DNA of 56,593 bases, from positions 1-56,593 of the forward strand of contig CALUNK010000136.1 of the NCBI GenBank assembly GCA_944321985.1, written 5' to 3'. The notes under the pieces were generated by a model, which saw nothing but the letters and a program-made list of their open reading frames with translations, was not told the origin of the DNA and did no database searches. The translations under genes were made by a program, and so were the position numbers. This document shows, piece after piece, positions 1-7,946 of the stretch (the stretch's first letter is position 1; every line of letters starts with the position of its first letter). This DNA is from Candidatus Methanomethylophilaceae archaeon (GTDB lineage Archaea; Thermoplasmatota; Thermoplasmata; Methanomassiliicoccales; Methanomethylophilaceae).

Positions 1-178
1 ACGAGATCACGGTGTCGGCGCGGAACACGACCGTCCGCCCGTCGCACCTCGGCCTCCCCTCGCCGGGTTCGACCCTGGTGTCCAGGGACAGCACCGCCCT
101 GGTCAGGAAGCGCATGTCGAGGCACAGCCTGCTGGCCGCGGCGGAGACGATGTCGTTGGCGACCCCCACCTTGTCCAT
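1..178 (-). CDS. Partial gene, N-terminus of a DUF2201-like (VWA-associated metallopeptidase-like) protein
   Basis: The reading frame begins with ATG at 178 on the minus strand and runs off the left edge. The visible 59 residues start MDKVGVANDIVSAAASRLCL and continue with a stretch in which ...MRFLTRAVLSLDTRVEPG precedes a CDGRTVVF segment. This helix-rich start followed by a 'DGR-x-hydrophobic' strand resembles the N-terminus of putative metallopeptidases of the DUF2201 family, which normally sit next to MoxR-type ATPases. A GAGG stretch lies just upstream of the ATG. It overlaps the end of the MazF-like gene by 76 bases, which is long for an operon overlap. Family assignment rests on a short piece and is tentative. 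Confidence 0.5.
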   Translation of the reverse strand, partial: MDKVGVANDIVSAAASRLCLDMRFLTRAVLSLDTRVEPGEGRPRCDGRTVVFRADTVIS

Positions 179-561
179 GTCCTGCCTCGGTAGTCCCCGC
201 GGCGGTACATGCGGGTGTCCTTCGTCCTGCTCTCGAAGATGGCGCGCACCATCTCGGAGTCGTCGTGGCTCAGCTCCCCCAGCCTGTAGTTGAAGCTGGA
301 CGCCCGGAGCTTGAACGGGCGGTCGGTGCGCACATGGGAGGTCCTGTCCAGCATGACCTCGTAGGGGTCCATGAGCCTGATGTCGGTCTCCGGGTGGTGC
401 GGGTGGGAGGTGACCATGTACACGGTGAAGTCCTCTCCCCTCCTCTCCAGCACGATGACGGGGCGGTTCTTCGCCCCCGACCTGTCGTCGAAGTAGACGT
501 TGGCGTTCCAGACCTCCATCGGCCTGGGGTTCCCGGTCTGCGTCTGGTTCCGGAGCTTCAT
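103..561 (-). CDS. PemK/MazF-family toxin-like protein
   Basis: This 152-residue protein has the opening layout of MazF/PemK endoribonucleases: an early strand with MEVWNANVYFDD, the near-invariant KNRPVIVLE motif around residues 31-40, a TVYMVTSHPH strand with the T/S-S residues, and a later 'S-x-V-R-T-D' segment (about residues 75-82) followed by RLGELSHDD. In the family these form the dimeric RNA-cleaving fold and the strand carrying the Arg and Thr/Ser active-site residues. No antitoxin gene is visible upstream; the next feature on that side is a tRNA. The last 40 residues overlap another gene start and look low in family similarity, so the natural C-terminus may be different. Solitary PemK-like proteins are common, so active toxin function is not assured. 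Confidence 0.68.
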   Translation of the reverse strand: MKLRNQTQTGNPRPMEVWNANVYFDDRSGAKNRPVIVLERRGEDFTVYMVTSHPHHPETDIRLMDPYEVMLDRTSHVRTDRPFKLRASSFNYRLGELSHDDSEMVRAIFESRTKDTRMYRRGDYRGRTWTRWGSPTTSSPPRPAGCASTCAS

Positions 562-626
562 GCATCGGATGAACGCATGCCAGGGTTTAAGTTAACGCCG
601 GGCTGGCAGCCGTTACGAGACCAAGG

Positions 627-634
627 TTTATATT
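627..634 (+). promoter_or_regulatory. TATA-like box for tRNA-Ala
   Basis: TTTATATT lies about 36-43 bases before the mature tRNA 5' end, the place expected for an archaeal TATA element driving a tRNA with a short leader. It is a good match to the AT-rich octamer in otherwise mixed sequence. Confidence 0.45.
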
Positions 635-669
635 CGGGGTCTGATTAGGGGGCTTCACCGGATTCAAAT

Positions 670-743
670 GGGCAAGTAGATCAGCCCGGTAGATCGCTGC
701 CTTCGCAAGGCAGAAGTCGCGAGTTCGAATCTCGCCTTGTCCA
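670..743 (+). tRNA. tRNA-Ala (anticodon CGC)
   Basis: A full cloverleaf can be drawn. Acceptor stem 670-676 (GGGCAAG) pairs with 736-742 (CTTGTCC) and contains the G3:U70 wobble that marks alanine tRNAs. The D stem is GATC/GATC (679-682 with 692-695). The anticodon stem CTGCC/GGCAG (697-701 with 709-713) holds a loop with anticodon CGC at 704-706. The T stem GCGAG/CTCGC (719-723 with 731-735) has loop TTCGAAT. Discriminator A is at 743 and CCA is encoded at 744-746. No intron is seen. The 3' end faces a decayed tyrosine recombinase, so it is a likely integration site. Confidence 0.96.
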
Positions 744-782
744 CCATTCCCTTCTGACTCACCCTTGTCGATTACCATAGTT

Positions 783-1400
783 TTAAACAAAGAGTAAAAC
801 GGTCGACTTGTTCCTCAGTCGTTCCTGTGCCTCCTTCCGATGCCCTCCTCGTAGTTTCTTTCCATCGATCATCCTCGTCGGATTGTCCGCGATGAACTCC
901 AAAGTCGTTTGGATGTTCTCTTGGCGCAAGAACTCCCCTACGTCCTCGATGGGCATTCAGGAGTTCTTCAGGATGGTCGCGTGCGACCGCCTGAAGGTGT
1001 GAATGGAGAACCTTATGCCCAGCTCCTGAGAGCCGGATAATCCGGTTCCCGAGGCTCTTGTGGCTGTACGGTGGGGCGATGACGTTCGTTTTCCAGTTGT
1101 GGAGCATGAGATTTTCCGGAACTGGATCTCCGGATGCATTTTCAGATGCCCTTCGACCATCGCGTTCCTTTGAGACATCCATCCATCGATTAGGCTCTGT
1201 GTGTCGTCATGATGGTGAATCCTGGCGAACTCCCCCTCCAAGTGTCCCTTCCCATAGGACGTGAATCCATGGGTTGCGCAGTCCCGACAGCTTCAGGTTC
1301 GCAGTCTTCTCGTATCTGAGACCCGTTATGCCTGCCAGATAGACGATCAGCTTGTCCACGTCTCCGGCGTAGGATGACCCGCAGGCCCCGCAGCACCTAC
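783..1400 (-). pseudogene. Decayed tyrosine recombinase (integrase)
   Basis: Pieces of an integrase catalytic domain occur in order on the minus strand but in different frames. One piece, near 1375-1270, has LIVYLAGITGLRYEKTANLK, containing the first catalytic Arg (TGLRxEK). A second, near 1010-960, has SIHTFRRSHATIL, the His-x-x-Arg box. A third reads FLRQENIQTTLEFIADNP, the position where the nucleophilic Tyr normally falls; I see only Phe there. The frame changes at a run of five G near 1233, shifts again between the Arg and His boxes, and an in-frame TGA follows the His box near 957. The gene ends at TAA 783-785, 37 bases past the encoded CCA of the tRNA. This is the usual arrangement for an element integrated at a tRNA 3' end. 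It cannot make a working recombinase as written. Confidence 0.75.
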
Positions 1401-2045
1401 GATGCACTCCCGATCTCAATATTAAAATTAAGATTCGATGAGACATTGAAGGGAATAGGAGAGATACGGACCGATGAGACTTGCAGTAAGAAATGGAAGA
1501 TGATGATTGATTCCGGTATATTCTTCCCTGTTGGTGATGATGAATGCAGGATCGATGGGATCATCTGGTGAATCTTATGATCAAGTTTCACAAAGACATA
1601 ATGTATGACGGAGAGGCGGCTACGAGAACAAATCGTTGATTCAGAATCTCTTGAAAAGGCATGTCGATGTGAATCAATCTATTCATTATGATAGGTAAAC
1701 AACATTTTCATTATAACAAACAAAGGATGTGTTTATTAGAGAAGATCTCAACTACTCCAGCTCTTATCGTTATCGGAATTATTCTTTATTGATTTACTTT
1801 AAGAATAAAACATAAACTTGGAGAATGAGCACAAGAAAACGAACGGGCACGATCTATTTCTATTATTAAGAATTTGAATATGTATTTTACAAAAACCGAG
1901 TGAATTTCTTTAAAAAACTAGAATCTTCTGATTGTAAATACTACAAGTCGTCTGAATCAAATATAAAATGTTGTGCTTATGATTTATAATTATACAATGT
2001 TTGAACCAAAACTTATCAAAGTACACAAGCACTGCTGTTGAATAT
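1401..2045. other. AT-rich stretch without a supported gene
   Basis: Base composition falls sharply at about 1410 and stays AT-rich. Short open frames here (for example 1374-1571) have no coding character or recognisable motif. I see no RNA gene or repeat. It reads as the left margin of the AT-rich island, lying next to the decayed integrase. Confidence 0.5.
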
Positions 2046-3317
2046 TTACGTGTGGTGTATGTTTCTCCTTGATTTTATATTATGATACTTGGCTGAGAAC
2101 TTAGCTACTTCTCCTTCCCATATAGGCTGGTTTTTTTTCTTTTTGATTTTTTCTATTCCCTTGGGGATCGTCCCTCCGAGTTCAAGATAAACACGATATA
2201 GGCAATAAGATATCAATGGCGCAAGCATCAAAATAATCATATTGTTCAACCTTATCCCATCGAGGTATACAGACTCTATGGCTTTTGGATCTAAATTAGG
2301 CTCTTCGAATGGGAATAATGATTCTTCATGCCAGAATAGATTACTCCATCCCCGAGGATCATCAATACCTAAGTAGAAACAATATACCTCCTGAGCTGTA
2401 CAATCTTCTCCTAGGCAATCCATTGCCGATTTAAACATAGGTTCACCAGAAGTGAAAACATAGATGGTTGTAATGTTCAATGCAATTCTCATCGGAGTCC
2501 AATCCTGAACAGGCTTCCTTTCATGCACATTTTGTAGACCGTTTATAAGACTTATAACTGCAGGTATCAACCATTCTGGATTTGATTCTTTCAACCTTTC
2601 TACAAGGCATAAGGTTGATGTTACCAAATCATTTTTTCTAATCCTGTATTTGTACTGTTTACCATTATGCTTGTTCACAAAAACAATGTCATTTCCTTCA
2701 AAATACACATTCATATGCCTTAGAGCATGCCTTATGTGAACCGGAATCGGTCTGCTATCGTTATAGTCTGGATCTTTAGGAAACAGTTGATTAAGATCAG
2801 TAAGGAGTTTATTTGCCTCTTCATTTTTGTAGGAATGGCCCATGCCTGCAAGACAAATGATTGACAAACCTACCTCACACATTTCATAATCATAGTTGGT
2901 TGCCCATGGGCGGGTTGTAAATGTCTTGAATAGAAGTGATTTCAATTCTTCACTCTATTTGTATTTAGGCTTCCAAAGTATCGGGTCATCCTTTTCTCTA
3001 CGTACATGTGCAGAAAACCACATTTGCAGAAAATCTTCGATTGTTCCACAAATTTTGTATCTTTTTAAATGAACTTCTATTATTTTAACAAGGTCTAGTA
3101 CAGATGCAGGATCATTGTAAACTCCTATATTCATCATTCTGAATTCTTTCAGATAATCTTTTCCATATGGACATTTAATCTTGTCTAGAATCAACTCAAG
3201 GGTTGTGAATACATCCTCGATAGATGTCAAATCAATGGTTGATTCAGAATTATCGTTCAATCCGGTATGACATGTTCCGGTTGTTTCAAGCGTTTTTGTT
3301 ATGTTATTTCTGTTCAT
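2046..3317 (-). CDS. HEPN-like protein with an in-frame amber codon (possible pyrrolysine protein)
   Basis: Two open frames on the minus strand, 3317-2958 and 2945-2046, are in the same frame and are separated only by TAG at 2955-2957. Read through, they give one 423-residue protein with the amber residue at position 121. The second part has no ATG near its start, only TTG at 2945 with no Shine-Dalgarno sequence, which argues against a separate gene. The N-terminal part ends ...DDPILWKPKYK and continues SEELKSLLFKTFTTRPW. A segment HIRHALRHMNVYFEGNDIVF (second part, about residues 70-90) resembles the R-x4-H motif of HEPN RNases and the 'RN-A-x-A-H' strand of HEPN-type plasmid proteins. One hydrophobic helix lies near the C-terminus. 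I do not recognise the family beyond that. It lies in a defense island, upstream of RloA/RloB on the same strand orientation. Confidence 0.6.
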
Positions 3318-3425
3318 GGATTGATACAGATGTATGGGGACTGCAATTTCGAAACAATTTCATCAAACGTAGTTTGTTTTAGTTTATTCACACCAATAGA
3401 ATTGGTTAGAAGATGAGCCAAGTTG

Positions 3426-3959
3426 TTACTTCTCCTCCAATATCAGCTCAGCAATAGTATGCATACAAGTGGAGTTGAGTTTGCTATAGCATTCCATAGG
3501 ATCCCCCGAAGGCAATCTCTTATGAGAACGTGTTATTGCATCAGTTGCTGTTTCTTTAGTGATTAAACTTTTCAATCCCTCTGCTTTAATGTATTTTCTT
3601 CCAAGCAGTTTTGACAGTTCCTTTTCATACAAGTCTTCAGTATCTAGACGCATTGAAGGTTCCTCAAAATGAAGTAGCAGCCAGTATTCAAAACATAGAT
3701 TTGATACCAATACCAATACATTTTTTTTCTTGGCCATAGTAATTGCCTCCTCCATATCTTCCTTCGATATGGTATCACAATCGAATAAAACTGCACGAAC
3801 ATCTGATGGCATCAAACCTTCACGTGATGATAGTTTGACACATTCTGCCACTATGTCAACAGCCTTCTTTTTATTGGTCACCTTTACCTTCATGGAAACA
3901 TTTGGATTGAGCCTGTGAAGACGCTCAAGATATACCTTTTCGGATGATCCCTCAACCAC
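3426..3959 (-). CDS. rloB: RloB-like protein (AbiLii-type)
   Basis: The protein carries the RloB layout: VVEGSSEKVYLERL at the start, then AVLFDCDTISKEDMEEAI with the acidic D-x-D pair, then LVSNLCFEYWLLLHF, which matches the family 'SNP-x-FE-W-LLLHF' signature. RloB has a Toprim-like nuclease fold and works with an SMC-like ATPase partner, RloA or AbiLi. That partner is the adjacent upstream gene, 55 bases away. The start given is GTG at 3959, the first standard start. However, the frame is open up to 4025 and encodes a basic stretch of the form R-K-T-G-S-R-K-P-L-R-T-V-Y-S before the GTG. That stretch is typical of true RloB N-termini, yet it contains no ATG, GTG or TTG. Confidence 0.8.
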   Translation of the reverse strand: MVEGSSEKVYLERLHRLNPNVSMKVKVTNKKKAVDIVAECVKLSSREGLMPSDVRAVLFDCDTISKEDMEEAITMAKKKNVLVLVSNLCFEYWLLLHFEEPSMRLDTEDLYEKELSKLLGRKYIKAEGLKSLITKETATDAITRSHKRLPSGDPMECYSKLNSTCMHTIAELILEEK

Positions 3960-4014
3960 AGAATAAACTGTTCTTAGAGGTTTTCTAGATCCAGTTTTTC
4001 TTCCTGAATGGCGA

Positions 4015-5280
4015 TTATTCGAGATTCAACCACCCCTCATCAATAATGAGCGGCCTCCCACCAAACTTTCCAAGCGTGAAACCTTTGCGTGGATCGTAGC
4101 TCTTACGTATGTTGAAGTCCGCCAATGAGTATAGCTCTGCAACCTGATTGGTACGATTCTTGGTTGTAATGTAAATCTGATCTCTTCTGAGAAGGCTATC
4201 TGTGTCCATTAGAAGCTGATTATGTGTGTTGAAAATCAGCTGTGCTCCCCTCTTGTTTCTGTTTCCAGAAAACAGCTCCACTATCCACCTGCAGAGATCA
4301 TTGTCAAGATATGAACCGAACTCATCTATGGCCAACACTCCGCCAGAACGGAGTGTACTGATAACAGGCCCCATTATGCATATCATTCTAATTGTTCCAC
4401 TTGACTCCATTACATATGGGAACGTGCGATCCGTATCGGTAACACCTTCTGTACTGACCTTATGACTCATACTCAGCTGCAGTTGATTTATCTTCTGACT
4501 GCCTGTGGCCATCATGAATCCAATAATCTGTGGGGGCACCGTACCTTCCAATTCTGAAACCTTCATCTCACGGACCGAACCGTTGAGATCGTCAATACCG
4601 AAATCTGCAACAAGCATCGCCTCCACAACAAGACTCTTAAATTCAGGGTCGCGCTCCATCTCGGCAACAGTCGAGTTCAGAAGTGTGTTCATGTCTCCCG
4701 ATAAGACGGTAACCAAGGACATGGCTTCTGCCACACCACGACATACTTCATGGTTGAATTGCGCAGCCACCGAGAGGAAGGTGGAGTTCCTACCGACCAT
4801 TCCAGTAAGATTTTTGAGTTTTACTTTTGATCCCCCTGTTGAACAACTGAATTTGCTACCATTACGGGTGAATACTTTTGTCCGTCTCTCATTAGGATAA
4901 TAATACAGAGACTCGGAAATCACTTCTTGTGCTGTGTAAGATAGATTGTAATCATAAAGTACATTATCATGGTAGAAATGCACTCCCATTGATGTGGGTG
5001 CAGTCTTGGTCTCAGGAGAGAGTCTGAATGGATTGTATGGCATAGGAACATTTACCGGAAGAGGAAACCTCATAAGATTCGATAAGAGTCCTAGTGCGTT
5101 CACAACACACGACTTTCCTGAAGCATTTGATCCAAATATTGCTATCGATGATACAGTCAACTTTCCATCAGGTGTTTGGATCAGATTCTCAGATGTATCT
5201 TTCAGTTTCGTTGCTCTGAAATCCAGAACAATCTCATCTTTGAATGGACCGAAGTTTTGTAGACGGAACTCCGATATCAT
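4015..5280 (-). CDS. rloA: RloA / AbiLi-like AAA ATPase
   Basis: This 421-residue ATPase opens MISEFRLQNFGPFKDEIVLD, the usual start of RecF/SMC-like AAA proteins of defense systems. Walker A is FGSNASGKS near residues 49-57. A late LAIDEFGSYLD supplies the Walker B acidic pair, followed by AQLIFNTHNQLLMD with the His switch. The C-terminus has the sensor region DQIYITTKN that is common in AAA_15/AAA_21 proteins. The next gene downstream is RloB, so the pair matches the RloA-RloB or AbiL abortive-infection architecture: the ATPase is thought to gate a toxic Toprim partner. It is transcribed divergently from a winged-helix gene across a 102-base AT-rich gap. Confidence 0.85.
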   Translation of the reverse strand: MISEFRLQNFGPFKDEIVLDFRATKLKDTSENLIQTPDGKLTVSSIAIFGSNASGKSCVVNALGLLSNLMRFPLPVNVPMPYNPFRLSPETKTAPTSMGVHFYHDNVLYDYNLSYTAQEVISESLYYYPNERRTKVFTRNGSKFSCSTGGSKVKLKNLTGMVGRNSTFLSVAAQFNHEVCRGVAEAMSLVTVLSGDMNTLLNSTVAEMERDPEFKSLVVEAMLVADFGIDDLNGSVREMKVSELEGTVPPQIIGFMMATGSQKINQLQLSMSHKVSTEGVTDTDRTFPYVMESSGTIRMICIMGPVISTLRSGGVLAIDEFGSYLDNDLCRWIVELFSGNRNKRGAQLIFNTHNQLLMDTDSLLRRDQIYITTKNRTNQVAELYSLADFNIRKSYDPRKGFTLGKFGGRPLIIDEGWLNLE

Positions 5281-5345
5281 GAGTATGCCATATACTAGTT
5301 TTTATAAATAATCTCGTATTCATGCAATATTATTGCAAAAATAAC

Positions 5346-5354
5346 ATTTAAAAT
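5346..5354 (+). promoter_or_regulatory. TATA-like box before the winged-helix gene
   Basis: ATTTAAAAT is centred about 33 bases before the ATG at 5383. This spacing would give a leaderless or near-leaderless transcript. No Shine-Dalgarno sequence precedes the ATG, which fits. The gap is shared with the divergent RloA-like gene. Confidence 0.35.
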
Positions 5355-5382
5355 TTGAATTTATTGATTTAAATTTAGATTA

Positions 5383-5769
5383 ATGCAAAATATTGAAATT
5401 ATTTCATATGCAATAACATCGGGAACCGTGGAAGGGGAAGTAGATTTCAAGGAATTAGGAAAGAACAACCTGTTTTCGATTCTGATCCATCTCTATAGTA
5501 ACGGACGCTGTATGAAGTCCGCTCTCTACAGCACCTCAAACACTGGTTCACTTCCTTCCAAAGTGAAGTATCTCATCGAACTCGGATTGATTTTGGAGGA
5601 TCAGAGACGCTTCGAGAACAACACGAAGTATATCGAGCTCACGGACAAGGGCATGAGGATCGCCAGGAGAATTGCCGACATTGAGGATATGATGAACGGC
5701 TTGGATCTGGAGTCGGAACAATCGAATCACGGCTCACCTGAGATGGAAGAGAGTGAGGTGAGATCTTGA
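5383..5769 (+). CDS. Winged-helix (MarR/PadR-like) DNA-binding protein
   Basis: The 128-residue protein has a helix-turn-helix core: LFSILIHLYSNGRCMKSALY, then a KVKYLIELGLILEDQ helix-strand pair and a wing with NNTKYIELTDKGMRIARRI. The pattern 'L-x-x-LGLI...Y-x-LT-x-KG' is typical of archaeal winged-helix regulators. It begins apparently leaderless after a TATA-like box and overlaps the next open frame by 4 bases (TTGACAGATG region). Its position between RloA/B and the TIR-DUF4145 group suggests local regulation, which is inference. Confidence 0.65.
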   Translation: MQNIEIISYAITSGTVEGEVDFKELGKNNLFSILIHLYSNGRCMKSALYSTSNTGSLPSKVKYLIELGLILEDQRRFENNTKYIELTDKGMRIARRIADIEDMMNGLDLESEQSNHGSPEMEESEVRS

Positions 5770-6517
5770 CAGATGAAATCCGCAATGTTTCTGACTACAA
5801 TAAAATCCACATAAATCCAGAAAAGGACTATTCCTGTTATTGCCCGAAATGTAGAACAATGAGCTATGGTCAATTTCAGCGTTTTGGTAATAAAAGCGAA
5901 CTTGGCATTATTACGGGCGAATTGAAATTACGTCTCGGAGATATTCCAAATCTACTATTGGATCTATATCTCAATTCATATGATGGCAGCTCTCTTGTAT
6001 GTGTACACACATGTAGGCAAGTCACAATAAACGTTTTTGATCAGACATACAATAGATGGAAAACCGACACTAACTTTCGTGTATTCAACCGCCTTGCAGT
6101 ATGATACTTCCTGTGTTCCGGAAGGAATCAACTACTACATGGGGCAGGCTTTCAAGTCCAAATCTGGGTGCATACAGTGCAGTGATGGCGATGTACTGTT
6201 CTACCCTGGAATTCCTTCTCTACGAAAATGGATTCGATGAAAACAGACTGGTTGACAAGATCAAATCCTTCAAAGATAACCCACTCGCTTGGGCGACCAG
6301 CCTCAGCTCACAATTCATGGATGTTATTAAGGATCTCGGAAACAATTCCGTACATCCGAACGGCGGAGACATATCCGAGCAGGAGAAGTTCGATTTCGAA
6401 ATGCTGGAGACTGTAGAGGAAACTATGAACGAGCTCATCGAAAGGGCGTACATACTTCCAAAGAGGGAGAAAGACCGTCTCCATGTTCTGAGTAATGCCA
6501 GTAGAAAAACTAATTGA
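5766..6517 (+). pseudogene. Broken DUF4145-like gene (zinc ribbon plus HEPN-type domain)
   Basis: Three frames in series encode one diverged copy of the intact gene at 7947-8714. Frame 1 (to about 6040) has the zinc-ribbon start YSCYCPKCRTMSYGQF. Frame 2 (about 6037-6165) has DGKPTLTFVYSTALQYDTSC and EGINYYMGQAFKSKS. Frame 3 (about 6168-6517) has GAYSAVMAMYCSTLEFLLY and IKDLGNNSVHPNGGD, the DUF4145 'GN-x-x-VH' helix. The same segments occur in order in the intact copy (INYYMAQAFKSRS, GANSAAMAMYRSALEWLL, LRLLGNNAVHVNDGD). Lesions lie near 6015-6037 and 6162-6168. Its end overlaps the TIR gene start by 23 bases. Real decay or assembly errors are both possible. Confidence 0.75.
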
Positions 6518-7346
6518 AATTCCGGTCGTGGTTCAAGTGTCGATAAAGATTTCAGAGCACATCCAGAATGGAGAAACTCTCTACAAAGAAACAATCGATG
6601 AGATCTGGAAAATATGCGGCGGAAAGTTCGATTACGATTACAGAAACATCAACAACCAAATGTCCATAGGGAACCTGAACTCCAGGTTCAGGGCGTGGGC
6701 CAGAGTCTCCATGGACATATTCAAAGAAAGATGTGATGTGAATGATTTGGACAACCTTTCCTACGAGTACGAAAAAGTACTGTTTGCATTAAGTCCGGAT
6801 TATTTCAGTAACGATCCAGACCGTGAGTTTGAGGGGCCTGTTCTTCCCCTTGTAATAAGCGGGTTCTCAGCACTGATTGGAGAACTCAAAGGGATAAGGG
6901 GGTCCGCCCTTGTTCTGAACAAAGGCGGTGACAGGGTGTTCATCGTCCATGGACGGGATGACCTTCTCCGCGATTCCGTCAGGGATTATGTGGAGGCAAT
7001 GGAGCTAGAACCGGTTATTCTCAAGGACGAGGTCAACGAGGGCAGGGTACTATTCGAGAAGTTCATCGAGGAATCGGACGATGCAGGCTTCGCGATCATC
7101 TTGATGACCGCCGATGACTACGGGGGGCTGAAAGGTTCCGAGTCCAGTCCCCGCGCGAGACAGAACGTGGTCTTCGAGTACGGATACTTCGTTGGAAAGC
7201 TGGGAAGGAAGAACATTTGCGTCATCATGGATTCGGGAATTGATTGTCCCACCGATCTTTCAGGCGTTGTCAGAATCAACTCTTCGGACTGGAAATCCGA
7301 TCTTCGCAGAGAGCTCAGGAACTGGAGCGAAAACCGGCTAGTTTGA
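6495..7346 (+). CDS. CAP12/PCTIR-type TIR-domain protein (PF10137-like nucleotide-binding)
   Basis: The C-terminal half is a clear TIR-like domain of the CAP12/Pycsar type. It has GDRVFIVHGRDDLLRDSVRD (about residues 145-164), LEPVILKDEVNEG, FAIILMTADDYGG, then RARQNVVFEYGYFVGKLGRK with the expected catalytic Glu in VFEYG, and IDCPTDLSGVVRI. Enzymes of this family cleave NAD+ when activated, as the killing arm of CBASS, Pycsar or stand-alone systems. The N-terminal 140 residues are helical and of no family I know. No cyclase gene is adjacent, so the trigger is unknown. The DUF4145-like genes on both sides are candidate partners. Start ATG at 6495 overlaps the broken DUF4145 copy. Confidence 0.8.
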   Translation: MPVEKLIEIPVVVQVSIKISEHIQNGETLYKETIDEIWKICGGKFDYDYRNINNQMSIGNLNSRFRAWARVSMDIFKERCDVNDLDNLSYEYEKVLFALSPDYFSNDPDREFEGPVLPLVISGFSALIGELKGIRGSALVLNKGGDRVFIVHGRDDLLRDSVRDYVEAMELEPVILKDEVNEGRVLFEKFIEESDDAGFAIILMTADDYGGLKGSESSPRARQNVVFEYGYFVGKLGRKNICVIMDSGIDCPTDLSGVVRINSSDWKSDLRRELRNWSENRLV

Positions 7347-7425
7347 AATAATTCGGGGTGCAGATGCTATTTTCCCAATACACATTAACAAATATTTAAA
7401 TATCAGACTTAACCATATAGTTAAT

Positions 7426-7905
7426 GTGAATCGTATACCAATTGATCCTCATCCAGAAAACAAGACTCCGTATATTGTTTACATTAACGATGTAATAATC
7501 AGCCAAGGAAAAGATCCGGTTGAAGTATTCAAAGAAGCGGAGTCAAAGATTCATCAAAGCGGACATTTGATTATTTATCAGGGTGCTCTGATTTCTCAAT
7601 ATTGTAAAATCACTCCAGTTGAAGCAAAAATACTATTCAGAGGACTATCAAAAGGTGCTGCACTGTGGGTGATAGACAATGCATACCGGGAAGTCAGAAT
7701 GAGACTTTCTGACATGATGGTAATGGGCCTTACCGTGTCTGAAGCTGTCGTGTATATTGTGAAGGAGTATGCAAAGATACTTCCCACGGATTGCCAGAAA
7801 TGTTCGGAAGCCATCTTGAATACTGAATTCACTCCACAGTACTTTTCTAAAACCTATGCTCGTGCTAAGATGAAAATATCAGATTACACAACCGAGACAG
7901 AATGA
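7426..7905 (+). CDS. Hypothetical protein between TIR and DUF4145 genes
   Basis: The 159-residue frame starts with GTG at 7426, after an AT-rich stretch with AATATTTAAATATC about 30-40 bases upstream, so transcription may start almost at the start codon. The protein has a mixed strand/helix look: TPYIVYINDVIISQG, a central SKGAALWVIDNAYREVRMR, and a helical C-terminus with a C-x-x-C (LPTDCQKCSEAI). There is no signal peptide or membrane segment. I do not recognise a family. Its place between two defense-like genes is the only functional hint. Confidence 0.55.
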   Translation: MNRIPIDPHPENKTPYIVYINDVIISQGKDPVEVFKEAESKIHQSGHLIIYQGALISQYCKITPVEAKILFRGLSKGAALWVIDNAYREVRMRLSDMMVMGLTVSEAVVYIVKEYAKILPTDCQKCSEAILNTEFTPQYFSKTYARAKMKISDYTTETE

Positions 7906-7946
7906 CACAGGATAATCGAATGAATGAATCAATCTAATGTGATCAT

